This document shows, in pieces, positions 21,457 to 34,184 of a stretch of 64,000 bases of DNA (within the stretch, counting starts at the first letter, position 1; the number at the start of each line of letters is the position of its first letter). Source of the stretch: Lingula anatina (taxonomy: Eukaryota > Brachiopoda > Lingulata > Lingulida > Lingulidae); contig NW_019775487.1 in the NCBI RefSeq assembly GCF_001039355.2, forward strand, positions 1,718-65,717, read 5' to 3'. Both the position numbers and the translations under genes were made by a program. The notes below the pieces were generated by a model that searched no databases, was not told the DNA's origin, and was given only the letters and a program-made list of their open reading frames with translations.

Positions 21457-22540
21457 CATCAGAAAACAAGATCATAGTGATCTTAATCTCCCAGGATCAT
21501 TGGGATCAATTGTCCACTTTTAGTGGCTGTTGCAAAATGAGAAATGGCCTGTTTTGAATATGGATTTGAAGCTGGTCTTTTACCTCTTTTACCTTCTAAT
21601 GGTCATCGAAAATCTTCATTGGGCTTGGAAGTGAAACATGTTTTGGTTTCATATCATTGACCTGTGTCGTTTATAATACAGACATAACCAGCTGTCACTG
21701 CTACCTGAGAAGACAGAGAAGATAATGATGATGACACTAGGTACACTCCAGGTTAAGTTTTAACCTAAGGGTTCTTATCATCTTTTGTGTCTGAATTGGG
21801 AATTAAAAGAATCTTTTCAGGCTAAGACTGATTTGACTGCAGGATTGCCAGTAATTCTGCTGCTATAGATGTCTTGGTGTCACTCCAGCATGGTTTTATA
21901 GTTCATTAAAATCAACCTTTCTTTCTGACAAATTTGAATCCATTTAATGGGACTATATCACCTTGTCAGGGACTTAAAACTATAAAAATATGCTTCATTA
22001 GGATGATTGCATTTCTGATTCAGAAGTAAATGTTAATGGTGCTTTTAAATTAGGCAGTTGTAATAATTAATAATTTCAGGCCTCCCTTTCAGATCTCTTT
22101 TTTTTTTTTTGTGATAATTTGAGTCAAGTTTGGCTTCCAAGATGGAAGTTTCATTAATTTTAATCAGTATGTAGGCTTGAACTGATTACACAGTTTTTCC
22201 TCTCCTTCCACAAGGAATTCATCTTTAATCATGCTACATCAAGATAGCTACCTTTATGTGATTATCTTCTGTTTTGGTAAACACAGGCTTATTTTCTGAT
22301 CCAAAAATACCCTTTGTAATGAGGATTAAGACAAGCACACATGTTGTCAGTGATTTCATTTCCCCTGCAATAATGCACTTGGTATGACATGTAAATTGTT
22401 CTAACAAATTGCAGCATTGTCATTAGGAATCCAGTGTTTTTTTTTTTTTCAATAATACGGGTTGTTGTAGAACTTGGTATATGCATTAGATGTTTCTGTG
22501 CCTCTATTAATTGTTATGTACGAACATTTTGTGTCTGTTT

Positions 22541-22831
22541 ATATTCTGGTTACTGTGTCTGTCCATGTCATCACTGTATGTGTCTGTAGATATTCTAGTT
22601 ACTGTGTCTGTCCATGTCATCACTGTATGTGTCTGTTGATATTATATTCTGGTTACTGTGTCTGTCCATGTCATCACTGTATGTGTCTGTTGATATTATA
22701 TTCTGGTTACTGTGTCTGTCCATGTCATCACTGTATGTGTCTGTTGATATTATGTTCTGGTTACTGTGTCTGTCCATGTCATCACTGTGTGTGTCTGTTG
22801 ATATTCTGGTTACTGCGTCTGTCCATGTCAT
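22541..22831. repeat. 54-bp satellite, about five copies
   Basis: Tandem copies with unit boundaries at 22547, 22597, 22651, 22705 and 22759. Each contains TGTGTCTGTCCATGTCATCA and TGTCTGTTGATATT. The unit length is a multiple of three, which is why frames stay open on both strands. I do not regard those frames as genes. Confidence 0.92.
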
Positions 22832-22859
22832 ATTACTGTTTAAAATCTCAGTATATAAA

Positions 22860-24934
22860 GAAGGGAAGGGAGAATGACAGAAGTTGAAGAAACCAGGGAG
22901 ATAACAGCTAGTCAGATGATAAGAATCTTCTGACTTGGCTGCATTTCATAAAATTTACTGTTCTTAGAGTTCAGGACCAAGAGACATTTTTCACATGTGT
23001 TATATGCCAAAATTAATGTCTTTTTTATGCCTTTTTATGCCCTTTTGGCCATCTCTATATTATTGATAAGCTTAGCCCAGCTGGTGGTACCTCCATACTT
23101 ACCCAGGAGATGACAACACCTCTCTGATCTTCTCATTGATACTTAGAATATGTATTTTATAGTTGAGACAGATTGGGTCTAACAATCCTTTATACTCAGT
23201 ATGTTTACCAGAATTAGTAATATAGCATTGCTTCAGGCTTCAGGCTTGAAAAAAAAAAAAAAGAATTCCGTGTGGATTAGGTGTGCCAAGGGCTGAGTAG
23301 ATTACCTGATCTGAGACCATGATAGTACATTTATCTCGCTTAGAGCTCACTTTTGTCTTTTTCATAAGAAAATTACATTTTGCATTATGTAATATGTGGC
23401 AAAAGAAACATGCCAAATCTCCATTTTCATGGTATGAAAGTTGTGGTAAAACTGACAACTTAAACCACCCTTTTATTTTTTTTTAATTGCAATGTTGGGA
23501 GTATGGCTGAATAAAACTGCTTGGAACTTGATATAAAAGCTGTCAGATTTGAAGTGACTATATTGCTTGCGTCTAAATTCCTAAGATATATCTTAGTATT
23601 TGGCATGATAAAAATTGCCTTCACAGGTTGATTGGCATTTTTCATAGATAAGATTAGTGCTCTCTTGAAATTTACCATTTCTATAAACTAGTATCTCTTG
23701 TCTATCTCAACAGATCAATGTAGACGTAATTGGAAATTGAAACCATAGAAAAGAGAGAGATGAAGACTTGTATCAAAGCAAAAACTGAACTGGGGAATTA
23801 TTGAGACAATAGGTGCTACTTGTACATGCTCTGCTATGCTTCATACCCTGCCCATGCATGTATTTTGTAGGCACTATTTTTATATACTGGTGTCTGAAAA
23901 GCATTTTTGGTTGAGACACAGGCTAGACATTTTTTATGCTCTATGTTGTGAAAAGGTAATTTAATAGTTGATACTTTCTCATTTTACTTATATAATTTGC
24001 TGCAGCATATTGTTCCTTTTGATTCCTGGGAATATTGTTACAATTTAACTTATTACAAATTTATTTTTAAAATATTTATTTTTAAAATAGGGAATGTTCA
24101 TTGTTCAGATAGCCTTTTTCGATAGACTTTTTTCTGGGGGTAGGGTATTTTGCCGTAGGAAGACTATATGAAGGAATCAAGAAGCTGTCTGTCTTATGCA
24201 GGCATCATGACTACTTGAAGCACTTACAATGTCGCACTATACCAGTAGCTATCGTATTATAGTAAGACATCATCAAGAATTTGTGTATCTCAAGAGAATT
24301 TGAATAACTCAAGGGTTTTTCCAGTATCATGCTAACCAGCTGAGGCATGTAAATGGCCTGTCTTAAGACATCTTCCTCAGTCAGTCTTTAGCAACGCTAC
24401 AAAACAGAGTGATGATTCTGGTATTGTTGTTTTCCTGCAGGTATAAACAACTGTAAAATTAATATCTTCATGTTACTTTGTATGTGGTTTGAGCTCTACC
24501 TCGTGATCCTGTGTGGGCACTCTCACTGCATTAGATCTGTTGATCAAGTTCAGGTCATCCATGTGTGAAGTTCCAAATTCCATATTCATGCTCTCATCTG
24601 CTGTCAATTTAAGGGCAGTAGGCCACCAGCCAAACAAACATTTTATGGCAATTGTAACCAAGTCTTAATGGTTTTAATTTTTTGTGAATTTTGCATATCT
24701 TTGGTCGGGAAACTGTGCGTTCAATTTTCAGGAGTTACCCGGCAATCTTACGTACTTTCAATTTATGTACTTTCAATTATCTACTTTTTAGAAGATTTCT
24801 GATAGTTTACATGAAATAATGTGCATGGGCTTGATCTGTGCTTATATTAAGAAGAAATATTTTCATTGGTTTAAAACTTTTTAGATGCCAAATTATTTTG
24901 AGTTATTACTTATTGTTGCCATCAAGCCTCTCTT
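22860..24934. other. Gene-poor AT-rich stretch
   Basis: No convincing gene. A possible short terminal exon on the minus strand (24600-24473) is treated as a low-confidence finding. The rest is AT-rich with short homopolymers and no recognisable transposon ends. Confidence 0.45.
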
Positions 24935-25045
24935 ATCAAGCCCATACTTCTATTTACCCAGAGGGAACCTTTTCCCAGCAAAAAATGGGGGTTCTTTTGA
25001 CCCCCCCCCCCCCCCGAACCCCCATGATGGCTGCGGGCGGCTTAT
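24935..25045. mobile_element. Partial MITE related to 26331-26499, inverted
   Basis: CCTTTTCCCAGCAAAAAATG, then GGGGTTCTTTTGACCCCC..., then CGAACCCCCATGATGGCTGC match the reverse complement of the left half of the element at 26331. The left end is missing and the right terminus is diverged. The poly-C inside it (25001-25015) marks the start of the long duplication. Confidence 0.5.
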
Positions 25046-26605
25046 GGTAATGTATTCTGGCACTGCCCTTGTAGTGAGATGTAATTGTTTTCTAAGGGTC
25101 TATGATCAGGTGTTGCTTCATATACAGGTGGTAGCCCGCATCTGTGCATTTTATGGACAGAATTCATTTCTCTATAAAGCTTTCTTTGATACAGCAGCCA
25201 GTAAAGAGATCAAAGTCATTTGATCGGATTAGATAGACCACCTTTGTAGAGTGTCCTGGTATTGAGGTACTGAGAATTTGTAATATACTAGAATGTTGTA
25301 AACAAAAGGAGGTGTGTAAATCTGTTTATCTGATTGCTTTCAGCAAGAGTCCCAGTGGAGTTAGTACACAGTAGCTAGTAAGATAGAGCCATTGTGAATG
25401 CAGCCTCCTAGCTGTCTCTGTTTATTGTATGCATGGTGTCATAAATTATAATCATCATTATGATAAAAGGCCATGAAATTGCAATAATGTTGACAGCTAC
25501 ATCAGGTGGTGTATAGTTGTAAATTAAGTCAAAACACCATAATCTTCTCTGAAACTGCAATGATTGGTTTGCTTTCAAAACAATTATAAACACACGAGTT
25601 GAACTATGAAATGTTATGTTGTTGTCCTTGGTTCAGCTGAGAGCAAAAGTAGACAGGTTAACGAGGATGCTTGTCAATCAAAAACCAATTATTGATCATA
25701 GAAACATGCTAATTTTTTATTCATGTATTGTCTCGCCACCTGTAGATCAGTGCACATATTTTATACAGGCTTTTAGAGTTTATTTGGACTTTATCATATC
25801 TGCAACAAATGAACTCATTGCACTTGGACTCAGACACAATGTTATTGTAAAGCTAAATTCTACCTAGTTAGCAATAATTACATTTTGGTATTGTCATATT
25901 ATTCTTCCAAGTTAAACAATATCTTTTTCGTGCATTGTGTTGATTTTTTTTATCACTGATAGACATTCCCCAGTTTTGTCATGACAATGTTTCTCTTATC
26001 ACTGTCTGTTAAAAATTAGGAATCATTTGCTATATATATGACCAAATGTGATTATCTGAAGAAATGTGTCACAAGGCCTACAGCTCAGCATGATCAGGTG
26101 CACATGGCATATTGATCCATCCAGTACTTTTTATTCTTGAATGTGTCAACAGATTGCACACACATAGTAGAGTTGTCTATGTGATGGCAGTGTGTGATGC
26201 ATGGTTCTTGTTGTAAATGAATTCTTCAATGTCTCACTGCTGCACTTTCTGCCAATGAAACACCTAGCTGTCATTGTGCTGAGCATACACGTATAATGGT
26301 TGATTTGTGTCATCCAAGATGGTGTTATGACAGGCCCTTAGCCAGGGGGGGGTTCGGGTGGTTCGAAAGAACCACCCTTTTTGCTGGGAAAAGGTCCACT
26401 CTGGGTAATATTTGACCTATGTACTTGAGGATTTTATGGTAAAAGGTCCACTTTTTCAGAAAACGCACCCCCCCTCTGAAATTGCTGGCTACAGGCCTGT
26501 ATGATATATTAATGCCTATAAAAGATAAAATACAAACTGTGATCAGATCAGTAGGTTGCCTGTAGGAAGTCAAGTATGACTTAGGGACTTCACTGTGAAT
26601 TTTGT
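25006..26605 (+). repeat. 1.6-kb direct duplication, copy 1
   Basis: This runs from within a poly-C tract to GAATTTTGT, immediately before the N gap. It recurs at 26645-28244 with a constant offset of 1639 and no difference that I found. It contains the right half of a palindromic MITE (about 25300-25420) and one complete CAGGCC element (26331-26499). Confidence 0.95.
26331..26499. mobile_element. MITE with CAGGCC ends and 5-bp target duplication TATGA
   Basis: This is a 169-bp element. The left end is CAGGCCCTTAGCCAGG and the right end CTGGCTACAGGCCTG. It is flanked by TATGA at 26326-26330 and 26500-26504. The interior has AAAGGTCCACT twice and no ORF. It is the same family as 1264-1427. 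Confidence 0.85.
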
Positions 26606-26644
26606 NNNNNNNNNNNNNNNNNNNNNNNNNNNNNNNNNNNNNNN
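26606..26644. other. Assembly gap (39 N)
   Basis: A run of 39 unknown bases between two identical 1.6-kb segments, one of which starts in poly-C. This is the pattern expected when two overlapping contigs were joined without merging. Confidence 0.98.
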
Positions 26645-28244
26645 CCCCCCCCCCGAACCCCCATGATGGCTGCGGGCGGCTTATGGTAATGTATTCTGGC
26701 ACTGCCCTTGTAGTGAGATGTAATTGTTTTCTAAGGGTCTATGATCAGGTGTTGCTTCATATACAGGTGGTAGCCCGCATCTGTGCATTTTATGGACAGA
26801 ATTCATTTCTCTATAAAGCTTTCTTTGATACAGCAGCCAGTAAAGAGATCAAAGTCATTTGATCGGATTAGATAGACCACCTTTGTAGAGTGTCCTGGTA
26901 TTGAGGTACTGAGAATTTGTAATATACTAGAATGTTGTAAACAAAAGGAGGTGTGTAAATCTGTTTATCTGATTGCTTTCAGCAAGAGTCCCAGTGGAGT
27001 TAGTACACAGTAGCTAGTAAGATAGAGCCATTGTGAATGCAGCCTCCTAGCTGTCTCTGTTTATTGTATGCATGGTGTCATAAATTATAATCATCATTAT
27101 GATAAAAGGCCATGAAATTGCAATAATGTTGACAGCTACATCAGGTGGTGTATAGTTGTAAATTAAGTCAAAACACCATAATCTTCTCTGAAACTGCAAT
27201 GATTGGTTTGCTTTCAAAACAATTATAAACACACGAGTTGAACTATGAAATGTTATGTTGTTGTCCTTGGTTCAGCTGAGAGCAAAAGTAGACAGGTTAA
27301 CGAGGATGCTTGTCAATCAAAAACCAATTATTGATCATAGAAACATGCTAATTTTTTATTCATGTATTGTCTCGCCACCTGTAGATCAGTGCACATATTT
27401 TATACAGGCTTTTAGAGTTTATTTGGACTTTATCATATCTGCAACAAATGAACTCATTGCACTTGGACTCAGACACAATGTTATTGTAAAGCTAAATTCT
27501 ACCTAGTTAGCAATAATTACATTTTGGTATTGTCATATTATTCTTCCAAGTTAAACAATATCTTTTTCGTGCATTGTGTTGATTTTTTTTATCACTGATA
27601 GACATTCCCCAGTTTTGTCATGACAATGTTTCTCTTATCACTGTCTGTTAAAAATTAGGAATCATTTGCTATATATATGACCAAATGTGATTATCTGAAG
27701 AAATGTGTCACAAGGCCTACAGCTCAGCATGATCAGGTGCACATGGCATATTGATCCATCCAGTACTTTTTATTCTTGAATGTGTCAACAGATTGCACAC
27801 ACATAGTAGAGTTGTCTATGTGATGGCAGTGTGTGATGCATGGTTCTTGTTGTAAATGAATTCTTCAATGTCTCACTGCTGCACTTTCTGCCAATGAAAC
27901 ACCTAGCTGTCATTGTGCTGAGCATACACGTATAATGGTTGATTTGTGTCATCCAAGATGGTGTTATGACAGGCCCTTAGCCAGGGGGGGGTTCGGGTGG
28001 TTCGAAAGAACCACCCTTTTTGCTGGGAAAAGGTCCACTCTGGGTAATATTTGACCTATGTACTTGAGGATTTTATGGTAAAAGGTCCACTTTTTCAGAA
28101 AACGCACCCCCCCTCTGAAATTGCTGGCTACAGGCCTGTATGATATATTAATGCCTATAAAAGATAAAATACAAACTGTGATCAGATCAGTAGGTTGCCT
28201 GTAGGAAGTCAAGTATGACTTAGGGACTTCACTGTGAATTTTGT
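26645..28244 (+). repeat. 1.6-kb direct duplication, copy 2
   Basis: This matches 25006-26605 base for base as far as I can read, including the second copy of the CAGGCC MITE (27970-28138). It differs only in the length of the poly-C tract at the start (10 instead of 15). Unique sequence resumes at CGACCAAGC (28245). Confidence 0.95.
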
Positions 28245-28245
28245 C

Positions 28246-28420
28246 GACCAAGCTACATAGTGCACACTAACTCTGCGGGGACTCTTGCTGAATGCAGTCA
28301 GGTTTACAGACTAACATACTTCCTATTTTTTCCAAGATACAAAGATGCTTGTATTTACTAAGTTTTCTATATTCTGTTCTATGAGGTGTGTTAGTCTGTT
28401 AATCTTTAAGACAGAAATAG
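28246..28420. mobile_element. Partial palindromic element related to 45270 and 46816
   Basis: GGACTCTTGCTGAATGCAGT and GTTTACAGACTAACA near the left are mirrored by GTGTGTTAGTCTGTTAA near the right. These are the inner arms shared with the copies at 45270-45500 and 46816-47051. The outer arms are lost. Confidence 0.5.
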
Positions 28421-28910
28421 TTTAAACAGATGTTAATTAGTGACAAATATTATTCAATATGTGTTGACCACTGAGGGCATGTTTGAATGAATATTGCCCA
28501 AGGCTTGTTCATTGATTTGCATCCCTAACTTTCTTTTTTTTAACCATTTTTTGACTTGCATGACTTGATTGACTTTGCTGAGAGTTAAATGCAAAACAGA
28601 TGTGATTCAGAAGTGTGATACCACAATACTTGTGTCAGACAGTAGAATGACACATGCATCATAATTATGAGTGCTCATGCAATTGCTCTCAATTCTGCTC
28701 AAAAGAGCAACTGCTCCTAGTTTCTAGTGAAGTTTGTTATATATATATAATTTCTTACTAATTTTTGTCAGTTTTCCTTAGGACTCACTTAATTTTTTTG
28801 TAAATGGTTATCTGAAAGACAGGACAAACAAACAAACAAACAAACCCAAGGAGAAAGTAGCCAGGTTTTTTATTTTGATTTTTTTCTATTAAAATTTTTA
28901 ACCCCTTCTC

Positions 28911-28913
28911 CCC

Positions 28914-28959
<46 letters not shown>
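28911..28959. repeat. CT dinucleotide microsatellite
   Basis: Almost pure CT repeats with CCCT interruptions at the left. Confidence 0.95.
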
Positions 28960-28964
<5 letters not shown>

Positions 28965-30184
28965 TGACTTAAGCAAGAGACTGAACATGTGTGAATTCAC
29001 CCCCACACCTGACACCGCCCTTAAATTGTATATCATGATAATAGGTTTGAATGATTGATTTAATGACCGCAGACATAGGAAATTGGCAGTAATAAAATTC
29101 CATGAAAACTAGGTTGTGTTGTCGTTGTCTGACTTTCCAATCACATCTACATATTCCAGGTACACCTGCTATGGTTGTTGAACTCCAGGTATGCCCAGTA
29201 AGTGTGAACTCCAGATCCGAAATGGCATATGGCACTTGTACATCTAGATCAAAGAAAAGGTTGCAACTTTTGAAAAGAAAAATCCTACCAACTTCATTTT
29301 TGAACTTAGATTGTATTTCACAGAAGATTTTAAGAAAAAGAATACAGAAAAATTCTGTTTTCTGGGTGCTTTGGCAACATTTTTAAAGGCATATAGACTA
29401 ATAATATTAATGCAAAAAGTAGTTTTTCTTAGCTCTTGGTGCAGTACTCCATGCAGACACACACCTAGACTGTTGTTGGGCCTTGTCTTTCTTTTACCAC
29501 AAAATCTGAAGTTTAGTGCCCCTTTCTTTCTCAGTTGAATTGATAGAAGAATTGCATGTGACTTGGTGATATGGGTTGAAGGCAATAAACTGAAAGCAGA
29601 CAGTAAAGATGCAGGGTGAGGACTTTAATTCATCCTTTCAGCTAAAATAGATTAAAAAGAAAAAAAACTGGAGCTAACTGCCAGGAAGAGTTTAAGTACA
29701 GTATGCGTGGCTGAAGACAGACTGATTGCTACAGAATCATCATTAAGTTCATCATTTTCTAAATGCTTTGGGGAACATCAGTATATAGTGTGTTTATGGT
29801 CAGTGTTTTCTTGGAAAATGAGCTTTTTCATAGCTAGCATACAAAAAATCTTTCCTCATTTGTTCCGAGTAAATGTTTGCTACATTGAGTTCTTTGGTAT
29901 GAATTTTTCAAGAAGTAAATACATGTACCAAGAAAATGTTTGCTGTCCCCAGACTTTGGCTTTCTCGAATTGGTTAAATGGCCTATGCTTATACCAACTA
30001 ATTGCTGCAAGTGTATGATACAAGTGCTTTTCCCAGGGATTAATTTGTTTGATCACTTTGCAAGGCACATTAACACCACTGGATTATAGATTTTTAGACA
30101 TGATAGAAGTTAAGTGTGTAATGTTTTCTTGTCATTGTGAGTGGGGAAAAAATCTGAGAAAACGGTGATAATTTTACCCCTATA

Positions 30185-30185
<1 letters not shown>

Positions 30186-30221
<36 letters not shown>

Positions 30222-30236
30222 AAAGAGAGAGAGAGA
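30186..30236. repeat. GT then GA microsatellite
   Basis: A (GT)n tract passing directly into (GA)n. Confidence 0.95.
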
Positions 30237-31444
30237 TTTGTAAAACATTGCAATTTTTATAGAAAAATAAAGACAACAAATAATATTTCAATTTTTCATA
30301 TTTTATTTGTACTTGAACAATATCACACAACATGTAGAGTTACAGTGTAATAAAAAAAGTGTCCCTCTCCCCCCTGTAACTTAATTTTATGCGTATGTAA
30401 CCAGCTGTATAAGTAAGTCTTTGCAACAGAAGAGCTAAATCTAACAATATCTCGATGTCAGTAATGATGGACAAGAGGATGGATAAATTGAATAACTAAT
30501 AAAATGATTTTATGTAATTGTAAGGTTGTTTATAAGAAAAAAGATACTGTGCACAGTAATTTATCTCGGGTGATGGGCTATTAAGAGACCAAATCCCACG
30601 CCCACTGAAATTTGTACGTATATACACCTATGCGTTGAAACACAAAATAGGTATCGAAGAGAAACCCTCTGTAGTACTGGGAAATTGTTTGATAATTGTG
30701 GTAAAGCTGGTAGTTTTTAGGCTGGTCTGAAGAGCAAATATTGTTAAAAATACTGATTTCATTGTCTGTGTAGACTATTATTATCCCTAAGTTAAGCTCT
30801 TGCAGCCAGATGGGAAATTAACCATAAGGGAGTAAGAAAACGAGGTATAGTTTTATCAATAAGTGAACTATTTGATAGATGTTCATGTTGGGAATAGGAC
30901 GAGAGAGGTCCTTTAATGTACATGGATACCTGAAATAAACAAAACCCAGATTGAAGATGTAAATCATGTGGGACCTTGATTCATTTAATTTTGATATCAA
31001 GGGCAACAAGTGCAGCTTATTTTTCAGGCTTGCTTGTCATGATCATGTATATACTGAAAATTTGATTAGGTGTAATCATTCTTTTGGTCTTCTGCAGAAG
31101 GCAAAGTACACTACCTATTTTTTGCTTGATATATCATGAATCTTGTACTGTGGTGATTTATGAGAAATCTCTTGGGAGTTTTATAAAACTGAGATTACAG
31201 TGGAATAAATGGATAAACCAACAACGATAACTCAGTTTTCTGTGTTCTGGATTTCTATCATCTGCCTGGAAACAGGATGCTGTTTTCCATTTTCTGTTTA
31301 AGATGATTTATTTCAAATGAGGAAAAAATAGAGTAAAATGTCTAGCATACTTGAACAATCACCTGTCCACAGGCTGGTGTACAATGTATAGGGAAAATAT
31401 TGTGTTTTGTTGCTAAAAATGTAATGGAAAAAATAGATATGATG

Positions 31445-31715
31445 AAGGGCCCATTTATGTTTAGATATCAGACCAGCTAGGCCAGTCCAACTCTGCAGGG
31501 AATCCTCTCTAAGTGCAATCAATGGGATCAGCTTAATTGTCTGACACGCCTCCTTGAGCAGCAAGAGGGTAATTTATCTGGCACACACAGAAGTTAATCA
31601 CACACCTAGCTTCTCAAGGAGGCGTGTCAGATAATTAAGCTAAATCCACTGATTGCACTTCAGAGAGAATCCCATGCAGAGTTGGACCAATGTACCCAGC
31701 TGGTACAAAAATGTC
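31445..31715. mobile_element. Palindromic MITE, copy 3
   Basis: The inner arms TTGTCTGACACGCCTCCTTG and AAGGAGGCGTGTCAGATAAT are near-perfect inverted repeats. The outer arms GACCAGCTAGGCCAGTCCAA and TTGGACCAATGTACCCAGCT also pair. GGGAATCCTCTCT pairs with AGAGAGAATCCC. It encodes no protein and belongs to the same broad family as 2560, 6077 and the other copies. Confidence 0.75.
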
Positions 31716-33636
31716 CGAATCTGAATATAGTCTAAGATCATAATGTTTGCTATTGTGGTGCAGTTTATCACGAAATACTTTATTTTTTATCAATTGAAAC
31801 AATTTTATTTTTACTTTCTCTCCTAGGTTTGCTTGTCATTGACATGGTCTCTAAATGTTTTTTTTCAGAAATCACAGCTACTCACACAATTGCATCGTAG
31901 CCTAAATCACCATCTGCAACTTCAACATCTGACATTCTGATGATGTTCTGTACTAATGTATACAACATGGGACATCATCAGAAGTTGCTCAGTGTGCAAT
32001 ATGTTTTGGAGTAAAATTCAAACAGCTGGCATGATTGACTGTACACTAGGGATTATCAGATGTAGCAGAGGGGAGCTCTCTAAAGTTGCCCTGAGGTGCA
32101 GAAAACGCCCAGAGGGTTAAAGGTTCTATTAATCTTCACCCTGTACCAGTTATGAAAATCAATAACTAAATAACAACATGGAAATACATAGATAATATCT
32201 GTAATTGTTTAGGCATGGACAAAATCAATGTGTACAAGAAATACAATGTGAGGTGAAAAATAAAAAGTGTAAATATAGCTGTCTAAAAGAGGTGAAAAAG
32301 TTGTACAATACCATGGTTGAAAACAGTTGTGCCATTGAAAAAGTGTTATGACATTGAAAAAAAATCAGTATAAACACACCACAGATTGCAGTACTAACAA
32401 ATGTTGAAAAAAGTGTATCACAATATTGACGTATAGAGTAGCAAGATGTTCTTCTATATACTTACTTTGGTTTTCCATATTATTCCGAGTCAGGTATTCT
32501 CTGAGGCCCTAATTGCCTCATGTAAATAGACCTTTTAATTTACAGGCCATGTACCCCTGTTCACAGATAGAGAAATGTAATTTCCAGGTGATTTCGCCAT
32601 AATGGCAGATGCTCCACCTAACTGATTTATCTAGGGGCCTCAATTTGTGTTATAGCCAAGAGAATAATACCGTTAAGTTTCTTCTGCAATAACCTCATGC
32701 AAAGTGACAATTAAAACCTCATTGGCAGTTCGAGAGAGTTAATTCTTGCTTATAGTTATCTAGAAAATACTGTCTAAATATACAGCTGAAATAGCATAAA
32801 GACAGTATTTAGAATATTGAAGTAGGATTGAAACACTGATATGATAAGATTTATGAATAAAGAATCTGTAAATTCTTAAGGGGAAAGTCTGGTGCAATTA
32901 TTAAGGAAGCTGTTTGTCTTATACTGTGCTTCATCTGATTTGCAATTTATATTGACATGTACTTGCAAACCTATTACATATAACCCTAATTTAATCTTCT
33001 TATCCAATTTTTGTACAAATATATTAAATGATTATTGTAGATGATTAAATGAGTCTAACTACATTGTACTTAATCTCATCATTGATGCCATGAATATTTC
33101 ACTAGCATTTGGAAAAGGCATCTGGTTGAATGGTACAAATGATGCTCTTTGCAGCACCAAGTAATTGCACTAGGTTCACGAGTTGTCAATTTTCCATGGA
33201 TGTCATGTTTCAAAGTAGGGAATCTCAAATTTACTTAGATAAATTTCATTGATTGGACCTTTTTCTATCTAAACTTGCAATAAATGTGTCATCTATTATA
33301 CTGCATTGAGTAAGAGTTGACATATTGAATGCTAAGTGCTAAATAACACGTACATTTGAACATCTAAACATTTGTGATTTATATCAGTTAGCCTACGGTT
33401 GGTACCCTTAATTTCCCTTAACATTCATTTTTTTATGGGGGGTGAAGTGGGATGGATAAAAAGTGCACTACTAAAATTTTCCATGGAATTTGTGTATCAG
33501 TTTCCAATCAGTGATAAACATTCAACCTAATTGAATTTAATTTCTGAACATAACAGGGATTAACTTCTCTACCCTTTTCACCCTGAGTGTCACACTGACT
33601 GGTATCAGTGTATCAAAATTAAATGAAGGGTGTCCC

Positions 33637-33640
<4 letters not shown>

Positions 33641-33678
<38 letters not shown>
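33641..33678. repeat. AT dinucleotide microsatellite
   Basis: 19 AT units without interruption. Confidence 0.95.
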
Positions 33679-33681
<3 letters not shown>

Positions 33682-34106
33682 TATGCGGGCAAGTTTTTGA
33701 TCTAGGCCCTGAGAGCGTTGCCAAGCTCCATTTTTCTCAACAGAGCACCCTGATTAATGAACTAAGACAGGCATGCAAGCAAAAGTCACCATGTTACAGT
33801 TTTGGTATTGTTTAAGTAACACAAACTTTGATTGAGTAGTTTTTAAGGTTGAAAAATCATCAATTGAAAGTTCAAAGCAAGAAATTCTTGATTAGTGTTT
33901 GTTTCTGTTAGTTTACAGCAGAAAAATGGCTTCATAAATGATATGAATGGAAATGCAAAATCTATCTTTTCATCTACATATTATTTTTATACAGTCTTCA
34001 AGAAAAAATCTGAAATTTGCCCACTGCAATTTTCCATATATTTTTATATTTTTCCTAATGTTATCAGTCTCCTAGAATAAAAATCTAGAGATCAGTAATT
34101 TCCCAA

Positions 34107-34109
<3 letters not shown>

Positions 34110-34137
<28 letters not shown>
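34110..34137. repeat. Poly-A tract downstream of the receptor gene
   Basis: An uninterrupted run of about 28 A on the plus strand (poly-T on the coding strand). It does not mark a retrocopy of the minus-strand receptor, because the A-run has the wrong polarity. Confidence 0.9.
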
Positions 34138-34141
<4 letters not shown>

Positions 34142-34184
34142 CACATTATAAGGATTAATGAAAATAGAAATAGTAAATAAAATA

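Larger units (their letters stand above)
28421..31444. other. Gene-poor stretch with microsatellites
   Basis: This holds a (CAAA) run near 28829, a CT tract (28911-28959) and a GT/GA tract (30186-30236). No exon is supported. A 30-bp segment at 29161-29190 is framed by splice-like CAG|GT and CAG|GTATGC but is too short to call. Confidence 0.5.
31716..34184. other. Gene-poor stretch downstream of the receptor gene
   Basis: AT-rich DNA with an AT microsatellite at 33641-33678 and a 28-base A-run at 34110-34137. The last few hundred bases presumably include the 3' UTR of the minus-strand receptor gene. I saw no other gene. A TTTTTTTTTTCAG|AAATCACAG acceptor-like site at about 31858-31870 on the plus strand leads to a frame that stops after 23 codons. 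Confidence 0.45.

Noticed and set aside
22474-22887. Plus-strand frames of 137 and 87 codons and a minus-strand frame of 78 codons
   Set aside because: They run through a 54-bp satellite whose unit is divisible by three, so all frames stay open on both strands; the peptides are pure repeats.
25616-27506. Two identical 83-codon frames
   Set aside because: Identical because they lie in the probably false 1.6-kb duplication; no features of a gene.
29244-29585. Minus-strand frame of 113 codons
   Set aside because: Lysine- and phenylalanine-rich from A/T runs, no recognisable motif, overlapped by open frames on the other strand.
34110-34137. Poly-A tail of a retrogene for the intronless receptor
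   Set aside because: The A-run is on the plus strand downstream of a minus-strand gene, the wrong polarity, and the gene has a 5' UTR splice site.
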